In this document: in pieces, positions 34,620-45,400 of the stretch | How the letters are laid out: the number at the start of each line of letters is the position of its first letter | Position numbering within the stretch: the first letter of the stretch is position 1 | Origin: Chitinophaga sp. YR627 | GTDB taxonomy: Bacteria > Bacteroidota > Bacteroidia > Chitinophagales > Chitinophagaceae | Assembly: GCF_900114995.1 (NCBI RefSeq) | Contig: NZ_FOUX01000001.1 | Coordinates: 2,170,001-2,234,000 of the forward strand | Length of the DNA: 64,000 nt | Reading direction: 5' to 3' | The notes under the pieces: model-generated | What the model was told of the DNA's origin: nothing | Databases searched by the model: none | Seen by the model: the letters and a program-made list of their open reading frames with translations, nothing else | Translations under genes and position numbers: made by a program

Positions 34620-35879
34620 ATGTTCAATCATTTCACATATATGGCATTAAACTATGTTTGGCTCGGCTTCTTCCTGATATCTTTTGTTGTGGCCGTTTGC
34701 CGCCTCATATTCCTGCAGGACACTGCCGTATTCTCCACAGTAATGAATGGTATGTTTGAAAGCGCCAAAACAGGGGCGGAAATTTCCCTGGGACTGGCGG
34801 GTATCATGACCTTCTGGCTGGGGATCATGAAAGTGGGGGAACAAGGTGGAATGATCGGTATCCTGGCCCGCTGGGTAGACCCTTTCTTTTCGAAACTATT
34901 CCCGGGTATCCCGAAAAAGCACCCGGCGATGGGCTCTGTTCTCATGAATTTCAGCGCCAATGCGCTGGGCCTGGATAATGCGGCTACCCCTGTAGGTTTA
35001 AAAGCCATGAAACAGTTACAGGAGCTAAACCCGGAACCGGAAGTGGCGACCAATGCCCAGATCATGTTCCTGGTACTGAATACAGCCGGCATCACCCTGA
35101 TCCCTACCTCCGTGATCGCTTTACGCATCGCTGCCGGGAGTTCAAATGCCGCCGATATCTTCATCCCGACACTGATCGGTACCCTGATCTCCTTTATCTC
35201 CGGTATGCTGGCAGTAGCCCTGTATCAGCGTATCAATCTGCTGAAAGCGCCGATTATACTGACATTTGCTGTATTCGGTATCTTACTGGCGGGCCTGTAT
35301 TATGCCATGCAGGTATTGCCTCCCGATAAAATTGCTGCTTATACCGCATTCGTAGGCGGATTTGTGATATTCGCAGTTGTGGTAGCCTTCCTCGGACTGG
35401 CAGCCATAAAAAAGATCAATGTATATGATGTATTTATAGAAGGCGCTAAAGAAGGTTTCCAGACGTCCATCACCATCATCCCTTACCTGGTCACTATGCT
35501 GGTAGCGATCAGCGCATTCAGGAACACCGGTTGCATGGATTATGTACTGGATGGCCTGAAGGCTTTATTTGCTGGTCTCGGCGTCAATACCGCCTTTGTA
35601 GATGCATTGCCGGTAGGTCTGATGAAACCACTGAGCGGTGGCGCAGCCCGTGCACTGATGGTAGATATCCTGAAAACCCACGGTCCGGATTCATTTGTAG
35701 GAAGACTGGCCAGTATTATCCAGGGTTCTACTGAAACAACGTTCTATGTACTGGCAGTGTACTTTGGTTCTGTCAATATCAAAAAGACGAAGTATGCGCT
35801 GACCTGCGGACTGATAGCCGACGTGGTAGGTATTGTGGCAGCGATCATTCTCGCTTATATATTCTTTCCACTTGCTTAA
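34620..35879 (+). CDS. Fused SpmA/SpmB-type nucleoside-recognition (Gate) membrane protein
   Basis: About 419 residues from the ATG at 34620; the upstream TTG and the ATG at 34641 are alternatives. Two Gate domains in tandem: an N-terminal SpmA-like half (TFWLGIMKVGEQGGMIGILA, MNFSANALGLDNAATPVGLKAM) and a C-terminal SpmB-like half (about 245-415: EGAKEGFQTSITIIPYLVTM, GLMKPLSGGAARALM, QGSTETTFYVLAVYFGSV). In Bacillus the two halves are separate spore-maturation proteins; fused forms occur in non-sporulating bacteria with unknown transport function. A YeiH-type transporter follows 72 bp later. Confidence 0.88.
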   Translation: MFNHFTYMALNYVWLGFFLISFVVAVCRLIFLQDTAVFSTVMNGMFESAKTGAEISLGLAGIMTFWLGIMKVGEQGGMIGILARWVDPFFSKLFPGIPKKHPAMGSVLMNFSANALGLDNAATPVGLKAMKQLQELNPEPEVATNAQIMFLVLNTAGITLIPTSVIALRIAAGSSNAADIFIPTLIGTLISFISGMLAVALYQRINLLKAPIILTFAVFGILLAGLYYAMQVLPPDKIAAYTAFVGGFVIFAVVVAFLGLAAIKKINVYDVFIEGAKEGFQTSITIIPYLVTMLVAISAFRNTGCMDYVLDGLKALFAGLGVNTAFVDALPVGLMKPLSGGAARALMVDILKTHGPDSFVGRLASIIQGSTETTFYVLAVYFGSVNIKKTKYALTCGLIADVVGIVAAIILAYIFFPLA

Positions 35880-35951
35880 ATTCTTTTTATTATCTTGGCC
35901 GGCACCACCAATTAATCTGCTTCCACCGAGGGGAAAACTTAACTTTTTGTC

Positions 35952-37202
35952 ATGCCTAAGAAAACGCTTCACGAAGATTGGATTGCTGTAATTATTGCAT
36001 TTCTGACTATTGGCCTGGTGCTGTTCGGCCTTAAACCTGTCCTTCCAAAAATTGCGGTATGGAACGACGCTTCATTTGTTACCGCACAATTTGCGGGTGT
36101 CGAGATCTGGAAACAGACCGGTATTTTATTCCTGTGGGTATTGGGTAGTCTGCTGCTGGCGAAGTCTTTTACAGGCAAAGTGGAAGTAGCAAAACTCTTC
36201 ATCTCTCTCCTGTTCATCATCTTTGTGACATTGCTGGCACAGTTCATTGCCAGCTATAAAACATTGAAAGATTTTGGGATAGAGGTTGTATTGTTCAGCC
36301 TTATCCTTGGATTGCTCATCAGCAATCTGGTGGGTGTGCCTGCTATCCTGAAACCCGCAATTCAGACAGAATTATATATCAAGATCGGGCTGGTGCTGCT
36401 GGGCGCCAATGTCCTGTTTGACGATATTATTAAAGCCGGCGGACTAGGGATCTTACAGTCTGTAGCAGTCGTGTTTACCGTCTGGTACTTCAGTTTCTGG
36501 GTCTGCCGGAAACTCAAACTGGACGATGAATTCAGAATGATGATCTCCAGTGCGGTATCTATTTGCGGGGTATCAGCCGCCATCGCTACCGCAGGTGCGA
36601 TTGAAGGCGACAATAAAAAGCTCTCACACGTAATTTCCCTGGTACTGATCGTAGCCATCCCGATGATGCTGTTCATGCCATATATCGCTACCTGGGCACA
36701 TATGCCACCAGCAGTAGCTGGTGCCTGGCTGGGAGGCACGATCGATACTTCAGGCGCAGTAGTCGCCGCAGGTACGATGCTGGGTGATGAAGCCCTGAAA
36801 TATGCGACGCTGGTGAAGTTCTCGCAGAACGTATTACTCGGACTGGCCGCTTTCTTTATTTCCCTGTACTGGTCGTACAGCCGTAAGGAAGCCGGTTATG
36901 AAAAGCCGACCCTGCGTACCATCTGGGACCGTTTCCCGAAATTTGTACTTGGATTTATATGCGCTTCCCTCCTGTTTTCCTTCCTGTTGCCAGCGGAATC
37001 AGTGACTGCGGCGAAAGGTCCTTTAAAAGAATTGCAAACATATTGGTTCGCAATTGCGTTTACCTGTATAGGACTGGAGACTAAATTCACCGATATCTTT
37101 AAAATGGAGAATGGTCGTCCCGCAATGGCCTTTATCATTGCCCAGGCCTTTAATATCGTATTTACACTGGTGATAGCCTACCTGGTATTCGGAAGATCGT
37201 AA
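35952..37202 (+). CDS. YeiH-family putative anion (sulfate) exporter
   Basis: 416 residues with about ten membrane helices. Characteristic features: KIGLVLLGANVLFDDIIKAGG, SAVSICGVSAAIATAGAI and WLGGTIDTSGAVVAAGTMLG, matching the conserved hypothetical 698 family (YeiH). The sulfate-export role is a database label rather than a firm result. It follows the fused Gate-domain gene closely and is ended by a strong hairpin. Confidence 0.88.
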   Translation: MPKKTLHEDWIAVIIAFLTIGLVLFGLKPVLPKIAVWNDASFVTAQFAGVEIWKQTGILFLWVLGSLLLAKSFTGKVEVAKLFISLLFIIFVTLLAQFIASYKTLKDFGIEVVLFSLILGLLISNLVGVPAILKPAIQTELYIKIGLVLLGANVLFDDIIKAGGLGILQSVAVVFTVWYFSFWVCRKLKLDDEFRMMISSAVSICGVSAAIATAGAIEGDNKKLSHVISLVLIVAIPMMLFMPYIATWAHMPPAVAGAWLGGTIDTSGAVVAAGTMLGDEALKYATLVKFSQNVLLGLAAFFISLYWSYSRKEAGYEKPTLRTIWDRFPKFVLGFICASLLFSFLLPAESVTAAKGPLKELQTYWFAIAFTCIGLETKFTDIFKMENGRPAMAFIIAQAFNIVFTLVIAYLVFGRS

Positions 37203-37205
37203 GGT

Positions 37206-37265
37206 AAAGACCGTTCGCAGATACCGGCAGGCAACACGCCAGTCACTGTGAACGGTCTTTTTCTT
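37206..37265 (+). terminator. Terminator with a long loop after the YeiH gene
   Basis: AAAGACCGTTC (37206-37216) and GAACGGTCTTT (37250-37260) are perfect 11-bp complements with a 33-base loop, followed by T-rich sequence. The next gene starts 13 bp later. Confidence 0.75.
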
Positions 37266-37277
37266 TATCTGTTTACC

Positions 37278-38540
37278 ATGCGACAACCCAGATCACAGGA
37301 ACGTATATTGATCATTACCGGCATTGCCGCATATGTCCTGTTGCTGATCATCACGCTGTTGCATAAACAGCCTCCACTGTTTGATGAGCCCTTATTCATT
37401 CCCAACGTCTATCTCCTGGAGCAATATGGTTTGAGCAGGACCTTCCTGCTGAATATAGACAACCAGGCCCCCGGCCCCCTATATCAGTTTATACATTACG
37501 CCTTAAAACCGCTCACACATCTGCAGACACCAGGCATACGGCTGGTCAATACCGGCATGTTATTACTGATCATCCTGCTACTGGCAGCGATCATCCGTAA
37601 AATGCAGCGCAGGCTGAAACGAAATACCTGGTTACCCGCCCTGCACATCATGGCTGTCCCGATGGTATGGCAGGTAGCCGGTATGGCCCTGACCGAAATA
37701 CCGCCTATGTTATTTGCCACGCTCTCCATCTGGTTATTGCAACTCGCATTGGAGCGTACAACCAAACGCTGGTGGCGGGGCTGGACATTAAGCATACTGG
37801 CAGGGTTAAGTCTGGGGCTGGCTATATTAGGACGTTCACCTTTTGTAGTGATCGTTCCTGCTGCATTGTTACTTTTACTGCAGACTGCCCGGGAACGGAG
37901 GAAATGGGTGATCGTGTGTATTTATATGGGATTGGCACTCGCCTGTTGTATACCGGTATTTGTTATATGGGGAGGATTGATGCCGCCGAAACAGGCCATC
38001 ATCAGTGCAGGTGGAATAATGCCCTGGCATGGGATACTGGCATTTGCTTATGGCGCATTGATTGCTTTGATCATTGCACCAGCCTGGTTTCGCTACAACC
38101 AGCTCACCTTATTCGCGCTGATACTACTATATGTCATATTACTTCCGGTTAACTATTACTGGCTGCACTATGAATATGCGCCTTTGCATGAAGCCCTGCA
38201 AAAGATCTTTCCGGCAGCCATGATGCAGGTCTACCCATATCTGATCTCGCCACTGCTGGCGACCATTGCACTTTATTTTCTCTATTGTGCTTTCTGGCGG
38301 GGAATGGAGCGGCGTACGGAACCATTTTTTCTGTTCATCCTGTTTGCCACGCTACTGATGCTGGCCACCAGTTTCAAGGTGACACATCTTTTCAGTTCGC
38401 GTTATGTGGCACAGGCAGCCCCTTTATTTATGATCCTGCTCGCTCCATATATCCGTATCAGTTATGGGCAGTACATACGTTTTGCTGCCGGAATGATCAT
38501 TGGATTATTGTCACTGGAAACCTATTTCCAGTTCAGGTAA
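37278..38540 (+). CDS. Polytopic membrane protein, glycosyltransferase family 39-like
   Basis: 420 residues from the ATG at 37278; a GTG at 37248 lies in the terminator stem and is rejected. About 10-11 membrane helices. The first loop contains FDEPLFIPNVYLLEQYG, with the acidic pair expected of GT-C fold transferases that use lipid-linked sugars. No exact subfamily recognised. It ends 4 bp before the convergent thiamine-binding gene's stop. Confidence 0.6.
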   Translation: MRQPRSQERILIITGIAAYVLLLIITLLHKQPPLFDEPLFIPNVYLLEQYGLSRTFLLNIDNQAPGPLYQFIHYALKPLTHLQTPGIRLVNTGMLLLIILLLAAIIRKMQRRLKRNTWLPALHIMAVPMVWQVAGMALTEIPPMLFATLSIWLLQLALERTTKRWWRGWTLSILAGLSLGLAILGRSPFVVIVPAALLLLLQTARERRKWVIVCIYMGLALACCIPVFVIWGGLMPPKQAIISAGGIMPWHGILAFAYGALIALIIAPAWFRYNQLTLFALILLYVILLPVNYYWLHYEYAPLHEALQKIFPAAMMQVYPYLISPLLATIALYFLYCAFWRGMERRTEPFFLFILFATLLMLATSFKVTHLFSSRYVAQAAPLFMILLAPYIRISYGQYIRFAAGMIIGLLSLETYFQFR

Positions 38541-38544
38541 ATAC

Positions 38545-38838
38545 TCAGTCGTATTTACCTGTTTTATCTTCTATGCTGACGTCAGCATCTTTTTTGATCT
38601 GCATCTTCACATACACCAGCAACTGGGAGGCACCGGCTTTAAAACAGACCTCCTGTGCTTTTCTGACCACTTCCATACATTCGTCGTAAGTGCCTTCTAT
38701 CACTGTCTCAAAAGGACAAACCCTGTATTTCAGGCCGGATGCCTGGATCACTGCTATCGCTTCATCCACTACCGCGTATACCTGGTCACTTGGAACAGAA
38801 GGAAGGATCTGCAAGGCTAAATTGATCTTGTGTGCCAT
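38545..38838 (-). CDS. MTH1187/YkoF-family thiamine-binding protein
   Basis: 97 residues, normal length for the family. A ferredoxin-like fold with KINLALQILPS, VYAVVDEAIAVIQASG, VCPFETVIEGTYDE and GASQLLVYVKMQIK. Family members bind thiamine or related molecules. It sits 15 bp after the GNAT-nitrilase gene on the same strand. Confidence 0.88.
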   Translation of the reverse strand: MAHKINLALQILPSVPSDQVYAVVDEAIAVIQASGLKYRVCPFETVIEGTYDECMEVVRKAQEVCFKAGASQLLVYVKMQIKKDADVSIEDKTGKYD

Positions 38839-38853
38839 AATTTTTATACTGTT

Positions 38854-40389
38854 TTAACGTTTCTTCCACTTGACTTCATAAAGATCCCGTCTCATGTCCT
38901 TCTTCGTTTGTACGCTGCCGAATGCACTCAGTTCTTTCAGCAGTACCAGATCAACGTCTGCGATGACCACCATTTCTGTATTGGCCGTAGCATCTGCCTT
39001 GACGCCTGTTACCGGAAAGGCAAAATCAGAAGGCGTCAGCACGGCGCTCTGCGCATATTGCAGGTCCATATTATTGACCTTGGGCAGGTTGCCCACACAA
39101 CCGGCCATCGCTACATAACACTCATTTTCAATCGCCCTGGCCTGTGCACAGAAGCGTACCCGATTGAAGGCATGCTGGGTATCTGTGAGGAAAGGTACAA
39201 ACAATATTTGCATTCCCTGCTCTGCCAGTATGCGTGAGGGTTCAGGGAATTCCACATCATAGCAGATCTGGATACCAATTTTGCCACAATCTGTATCAAA
39301 GATCTTCAGCTGATCACCACCTTTGATCCCCCAGGCATATACCTCGCTCGGCGTTGGATGCATTTTGATATAATAGTCATGCGTACCATCCCTGCGGCAG
39401 AGATAACAGATATTATACAGGGAGTCTCCGATAAGGATCGGCATGCTGCCAGAAATGATATTCACGTTGTAGGAAACCGCATGTTTAATAAACTGGTCCC
39501 TCAGCTGCTCCGTATATTGGGCTACGCCCCTGATAGCGGCTGCGCCGTCCATCTGATTGAATTCCGCCATCAGAGGCGCATTGAACAGTTCAGGGAATAC
39601 GACGAAATCAGAACCGTAATCGCTTACGGCATCAATAAAGTATTCCACTTGCTGGAGGAAACCATCTAAACTACCATAATCCCTCATCTGCCACTGCACG
39701 AGTCCTATACGTACGGTAGATTTATTGTATCTGATAGTATCATGGTCTTTCTCATAATAGATATTATACCATTGCAGCAGTGTGGCAAACCCCATGGAAG
39801 ATTCGTCATGCGGAAGGTAATTCTTGAGGATCTTTTTTACCTGGAAGTCGTTGGAAAACTGAAAGGTCAGTGTAGGATCATAGATTTCCTTATCGCGTAC
39901 CTTTTCGATATAGTCCCTGGGCGACATTTCCTCTGCATATTTCAGATAATTCGGAATACGCCCGCCCGCTACGATACCACGCAGATTAAGGCGTTCACAA
40001 AGGGTCTTACGGGCATCATACAACCTGCGCGCCAGTCTGCGGCCACGATAGTCAGGATGCACGAAAACTTCTATACCATATAACACATCACCTTTGCGGT
40101 CGTGTGTACTGAACGTGTAATATCCGGTGATCTGTTCGTAGGTGTGTTCGTCACCAAATTTTCCATAATCAACGATGATAGAAAGTGCGCAACCGACTAC
40201 CTTATCATTCACGGTAACGGCAATCTGTCCTTCGGGGAAAAGCTCTACCAGTCTGCGGATAGTTGGTTCCCGCCAGTAGCTGCCTTCCATATCTGCATAG
40301 GCCGATACCATGGATTCTTTCAGATCGAGATAGTCTTCGGGAGTCAGTTGTCTGATGTCAATTGTTTCGGGGATGTGTTTTGAAGTCAT
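38854..40389 (-). CDS. GNAT acetyltransferase fused to a carbon-nitrogen hydrolase
   Basis: 511 residues. The N-terminal GNAT domain (about 10-185) has the acetyl-CoA loop DYRGRRLARRLYDARK. The C-terminal nitrilase-superfamily domain (about 225-500) has the catalytic triad Glu (VFPELFNAPL), Lys (YYIKMHPTPSE) and Cys (IGIQICYDVEFPE). The fusion is a known domain pairing; the amide substrate is unknown. It is followed by the thiamine-binding gene, which may hint at a vitamin-salvage theme (weak inference). Confidence 0.92.
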   Translation of the reverse strand: MTSKHIPETIDIRQLTPEDYLDLKESMVSAYADMEGSYWREPTIRRLVELFPEGQIAVTVNDKVVGCALSIIVDYGKFGDEHTYEQITGYYTFSTHDRKGDVLYGIEVFVHPDYRGRRLARRLYDARKTLCERLNLRGIVAGGRIPNYLKYAEEMSPRDYIEKVRDKEIYDPTLTFQFSNDFQVKKILKNYLPHDESSMGFATLLQWYNIYYEKDHDTIRYNKSTVRIGLVQWQMRDYGSLDGFLQQVEYFIDAVSDYGSDFVVFPELFNAPLMAEFNQMDGAAAIRGVAQYTEQLRDQFIKHAVSYNVNIISGSMPILIGDSLYNICYLCRRDGTHDYYIKMHPTPSEVYAWGIKGGDQLKIFDTDCGKIGIQICYDVEFPEPSRILAEQGMQILFVPFLTDTQHAFNRVRFCAQARAIENECYVAMAGCVGNLPKVNNMDLQYAQSAVLTPSDFAFPVTGVKADATANTEMVVIADVDLVLLKELSAFGSVQTKKDMRRDLYEVKWKKR

Positions 40390-40523
40390 AACATTAAAGT
40401 TCTCTTTATCTTTTACTGCTGCTTTTCTATAATGTAAAAAAAGTAGCTATATTTGACTTGTTTTTAGCCATTCTCCCATGTAGACCTCGATAAGCAATTA
40501 TATCACCATAATTCTTAACTGCA

Positions 40524-41726
40524 GTGTCACTTATCAGGAATCGGGATATAGTTATCATTGGATTACAACAGTGGTATACCCCAATAGGAAGTAATTGTAA
40601 GAATATAGCTTTACAATTTGCGCGCCATAACCGCGTGTTATATGTAAACTCTCCGCTTGACAGGAGCACCATCCTGCAACAGAAGGATGATCCCAACGTA
40701 GCTTATCACCTTAAGACTATACAGAAAAAAGAGCCTTCGATCGTACCTGTAAGGGAAAATCTCTGGAGCTATTATCCTTCTGCAGTCCTTGAATCTATCA
40801 ACTGGCTACCGGCGCCTGCTTCGCCCCTCTTCTCCTGGTTAAACAAACGGAACAACAGGAAGTTTGCAACAAGCATCAAAGAAGCGATGGATGAACTGGG
40901 GTTCAAAGATGTTATCCTCTTCAATGATAACGATATTTTCCGTGGTTTTTACATGAAAGAGCTGCTAAAACCGGCTACTTATATCTACTATAGCAGGGAC
41001 TACCTGCTGGGCGTGGATTACTGGAAAAAACACGGCGAAAAGATCGAACCTTTACATATCGCGAAGGCGGATATAGCGGTGGCAAACTCCAATTACCTGA
41101 CAGATATTCTTAAAAAATATAATCCGAACAGTTATTACGTTGGGCAGGGTTGTGACCTTAGTCTGTTTGACGTCACACAGGGTTATGCCACCCCAGGTGA
41201 TCTGAACGGCATTCATGGGCCGGTTATTGGCTATGTGGGCGCTTTAAATGCGCACAGACTGGACCCGGGTATTATTGAACATATCGCCAGAGAAAGGAAA
41301 GACTGGTCAGTGGTACTGGTAGGCCCGGAAGATGAGACTTTCCAAAAATCGGTGTTACACGAGCTGCCCAATGTACACTTCCTGGGCAGAAAAGAACTGA
41401 AAGAACTACCAGCCTACATCAAGGCGTTTGATATATGTATCAATCCACAGCAGGTGAATGTACTGACTGTCGGTAATTACCCGTTGAAAATAGACGAATA
41501 CCTGGCTTTAGGTAAGCCGGTTGTGGCAACAGCCACCAGAACGATGGAATTCTTTGATTCCCACACTTATCTTGCCCGGAATGCAAACGAGTATGTTACG
41601 CTGATCAGCAAGGCCCTTGCGGAAGACAATACGACGCTGCAGGAGCAACGGATCGCCTTTGCCAGGTCCCATAGCTGGGAAAACTCCGTAACTGCTATTT
41701 ATGAGGCAATATTAAATACCGCTTGA
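40524..41726 (+). CDS. GT4-like glycosyltransferase
   Basis: 400 residues starting at GTG (40524); no in-frame ATG lies near the N-terminus. Two Rossmann halves: NRDIVIIGLQQWYTPIGSN at the start and a nucleotide-sugar-binding half with VIGYVGALNAHRLDPG, VGPEDETFQKS and PLKIDEYLALGKPVVAT (the usual EX7E region is present only loosely). The linked acyltransferase 4 bp downstream suggests a polysaccharide or glycolipid decoration pair. Sugar and acceptor unknown. Confidence 0.85.
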   Translation: MSLIRNRDIVIIGLQQWYTPIGSNCKNIALQFARHNRVLYVNSPLDRSTILQQKDDPNVAYHLKTIQKKEPSIVPVRENLWSYYPSAVLESINWLPAPASPLFSWLNKRNNRKFATSIKEAMDELGFKDVILFNDNDIFRGFYMKELLKPATYIYYSRDYLLGVDYWKKHGEKIEPLHIAKADIAVANSNYLTDILKKYNPNSYYVGQGCDLSLFDVTQGYATPGDLNGIHGPVIGYVGALNAHRLDPGIIEHIARERKDWSVVLVGPEDETFQKSVLHELPNVHFLGRKELKELPAYIKAFDICINPQQVNVLTVGNYPLKIDEYLALGKPVVATATRTMEFFDSHTYLARNANEYVTLISKALAEDNTTLQEQRIAFARSHSWENSVTAIYEAILNTA

Positions 41727-41730
41727 CCAG

Positions 41731-42360
41731 ATGAGCACATTTACAAGTCTGAAAACAAGGATTAAAAGCAATCCTAACCTCAAACAGTTCGCGCACCGCA
41801 TGATCATGCCTAAAAACCAGGCAAAACCCCGGCTGTGGATCCGCTGGATCGTGAACCCTTTTGTACATAAAAGAGGTAAAGGCGCTATTGTGCGCCGTTA
41901 CACCCGGCTGGACGTTTTCCCTTTCAATCCGTTCTCCCTGGGAGCCGGATCTATTATTGAAGACTTTGCTACGGTCAATAATGGGATGGGCGCTGTGACT
42001 ATCGGCGATCGTGTACAGGTGGGTATGGGTAATGTGATCATCGGACCGGTGACGATTGCCGACAATGTAATCATCGCACAGAACGTGGTCATGTCAGGTC
42101 TGAACCATGGCTATCAGGATATCAGTATCCCTATTGGCTTGCAGCCCTGCTCTACCAATGAGATCTATATAGGCGCAGATAGCTGGATCGGCGCCAATGC
42201 CGTTATAACGGCTGGCGTCAGGATCGGGGAACATGCCGTAGTTGCCGCCGGAAGTATCGTCACGAAAGACGTACCTGCCTATAGCGTAGTAGGCGGTAAT
42301 CCGGCCAGAGTATTAAAACAATACAATACCGAAACGAAATTATGGGAAAGGGTACGCTAA
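41731..42360 (+). CDS. Hexapeptide-repeat (LbH) acyltransferase
   Basis: 209 residues. Repeated hexapeptides form a left-handed beta-helix (VTIGDRVQVGMGNVIIG, ADNVIIAQNVVMSGL), with active-site His in GLNHGYQD and the typical ending AYSVVGGNPARVLKQY. Probably O-acetylates a sugar. It is 4 bp after the glycosyltransferase. Confidence 0.9.
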   Translation: MSTFTSLKTRIKSNPNLKQFAHRMIMPKNQAKPRLWIRWIVNPFVHKRGKGAIVRRYTRLDVFPFNPFSLGAGSIIEDFATVNNGMGAVTIGDRVQVGMGNVIIGPVTIADNVIIAQNVVMSGLNHGYQDISIPIGLQPCSTNEIYIGADSWIGANAVITAGVRIGEHAVVAAGSIVTKDVPAYSVVGGNPARVLKQYNTETKLWERVR

Positions 42361-42419
42361 GCGAAAGCGGCGTATGATCTACCCGGTAACTGTTGCACTA
42401 TCAGCTACCAAAAAGCAAA

Positions 42420-42456
42420 GAGGCTGGACTTTTGATAAGTCCAGCCTCTGTTTTTT
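42420..42456 (+). terminator. Strong terminator between convergent genes
   Basis: Perfect 12-bp stem (42420-42431 with 42437-42448), a 5-base loop and six T. The minus-strand side is also T-rich, so it may end the giant PKD gene as well. Confidence 0.93.
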
Positions 42457-42497
42457 AGCGCTTGCTGCGCTCTATAATTGGCTTAGGTGATGACCAT

Positions 42498-45400
42498 TTA
42501 TTCGCTCTTCACAAACTTGGTGCTCCACTTGTAATTGTTGTTTTTGTACACGACCTGCAGTATGTAAGTACCTATCGGCAGTGTGGACACATCCAGGGTT
42601 TGCTGTATGTTCTCTCCTGCTGGCAGGTTATAGCTCTTCATCGCTTTACCAGCTATGTTGAAGATGGTAATAGTACCCTGGCTGGAGTTCTTCATACGTT
42701 GTTTGAAGGTCAGCGCAGTAACAACCGGATTCGGATAAGTCGTGATCTCAGGGACGAAGGCATCTCCACCTGCTTCAAGCACGGTTACTTCGAATGTAGC
42801 GCGGCTGCTTTGTTTCTTATCATCCGTAACGGTCAGTTCGAATACATAGCTACCCGGGAAGTTCATACCGGAGATCTCTGTTGCTTTAGCAGCTGGTGCT
42901 GCGATTGTTGCCTGCAGCGGACCATATACCTGTTTCCATGCATAAGTACTGATATTGGCGCCGTTCGCATAAGACCTGCTACCGTCAGCCTTCATACTTG
43001 CATTTGGCAGTCTGAGCGTCAGGTCGCCCTGTGTCAGTACAACCGGCGGTTTACCATCGCTGTTTTCAGCCGGCAGCACCGTAATGGTGAGTCTGTCGCT
43101 GGCTTTGGCGTTCTTATTATCGGTTACCTGCAATTCGATCACATAGGTGCCTGGTGTCAGACCAGATACTACGTTGATGATACCAGTTGCGTTTGAGAAG
43201 TGTACATCTTTACCGGTAATCTTCAGCCACTGGTAGTTGGTCACGATACCATCAGGATCAGAAGACGCTGCACCATTCAGGATGACACTATTTACCGGCA
43301 GTCTTACAGTGATATCGTTTCCTGCTCTTGCAACCGGCGGTGCATTTACCGCAGGCGGCGCTGCTTTCACTACCAGTTTCATGGTATCGATGTCTGTCGC
43401 ACCGGCGTTGTCTGTTACCTTCAGGGCCAGCAGATAAGTACCTTCGATCAGCAGCTGTGCAGTGGTGATAGCGGCGTCTTTTACTTTGATCGTACCACCA
43501 TTCGGGCCACTCACTTTATACCATTCGTATTTCGCGATCTTACCATCAGGATCCATTGACAGGGAGCCATCCAGCAGTGCGGAGTTTTCAGGCAATGTGA
43601 TCGTTACATCCGGACCTGCATTCGCAATAGGTTGCTTATTAGCTGGCGGAGCAGCTTTCACAGTTACGGTCACATTCGCAGTAGCAGCTGCACCGTTATT
43701 ATCAGTTACCGTCAGGGAGTATACATAAGTGCCTGCTATCAGACCGGTAATAGTTGTCTTCACAGCGGCAGGCGTTGTAATAGCACCTCCGTTCGGACCG
43801 CTTACTTTCTTCCATGCATATTTGGAAATAGTACCATCTGCATCGCTGGAAGCTTTACCATCCAGGGTAACAGTGCTGGTTGGCAATGTAATGGTCACTG
43901 CGCTGCCTGCATTCGCTACAGGCGCTTTATTTGGTGCAGGTTTGACTGTCACAGTTACGTTTGCCGTAGCGGCAGCACCACTGTTATCAGCTATTGTCAG
44001 GGAGAATACATAAGTACCAGCTGTCAGTCCGTTGATGGCTGTTTTCACAGCTGCCGGAGTAGCAATCGTACCTGTTGCAGGACCGCTTACTTTCTTCCAT
44101 TCATATTTGCTGATAGTGCCATCTGCATCGCTGGAAGCTTTACCATCCAGGGTGACAGTATTGGTTGGCAGCGTAATGGTCTGTGCGCTGCCTGCATTTG
44201 CTACAGGCGCTTTATTTGGTGCAGGTTTGACTGTCACCGTCACATTAGATGTGCTGGTTGCCTGCCTGTTATCTGTTACTGTCAGTGAGAATACATAGGT
44301 GCCTGCTGTCAGTCCGGTAATAGCTGTCTTCACAGCAGCCGGCGTGGCGATCGTACCCGTTGCAGGACCACTTACTTTCTTCCATTCATATTTGGTGATA
44401 GAGCCATCTGCATCACTGGAAGCTTTACCATCCAGGGTAACAGTGCTTACTGGCAGGGTGATGGTCTGCGTACTACCTGCGTTCGCTACCGGTGCTTTAT
44501 TAGCAGCGGGATTCACAGTTATAGTAATATTCGCAGCAACAACCGCACCATCATCATCTGCCACACTCAGTGAGAATACATAAGTACCTGCTATCATACC
44601 GGAGATGGTCGTCTTCACAGCTGCCTCATTAGCGATCTTCACATCATTCGGACCGCTCATTCGCTGCCACAGGTATTTGGTGATCTTACCGTCAGGATCG
44701 TAAGAAGCCTGACCATCTACCGTTACACTGTTGGTTGGCAGGGTAATGGTCTGCGCATTGCCCGGCACTGCTACAGGTAATTTGTTGGTCGCACTATTTA
44801 CCGTTACAGTCACCGTTGCTGTGTTGGCTGTCTGTTTATCATCTGTTACTGTCAGCGAGAATACATAGGTACCTGCTGTCAGACCAGTGATGGTGGTCTT
44901 CACAGCTGCCGGTGTTGTGATAGCACCAGTTGCAGGACCGCTTACCTTCTTCCATTCGTATTTACTGATCTTACCATCCGCATCAGTGGAGGCACTGCCA
45001 TCGAGCGTAGCGCTATTCGTTGGCAAGGTAATGTTCACCGCCTTACCTGCATTTGCTACAGGTGCTTTGTTAGCAGCCGGATTTACAGTTACACTTATTG
45101 TTGATGTATTAGAAGACTGTTTATCATCTGTTACTGTCAGTGAGAACACATATGCACCCGCTGTCAGACCGGTAATAGTGGTCTTCACAGCTGCAGGTGT
45201 TGTGATCGTACCAGCAGCAGGGCCGCTAACTTTCTTCCATTCGTATTTGTTGATCTTACCATCACCATCAGCAGAACCAGCGCCATCCAGTGTGACTGTA
45301 TTGGTTGGCAATGTGATGATCACTGCGCTACCCGGATTAGATACCGGAGGTTTGTTCGCCGCAGCTGCGTTTACTTTTACCGTTACGCTATCTATATCAG

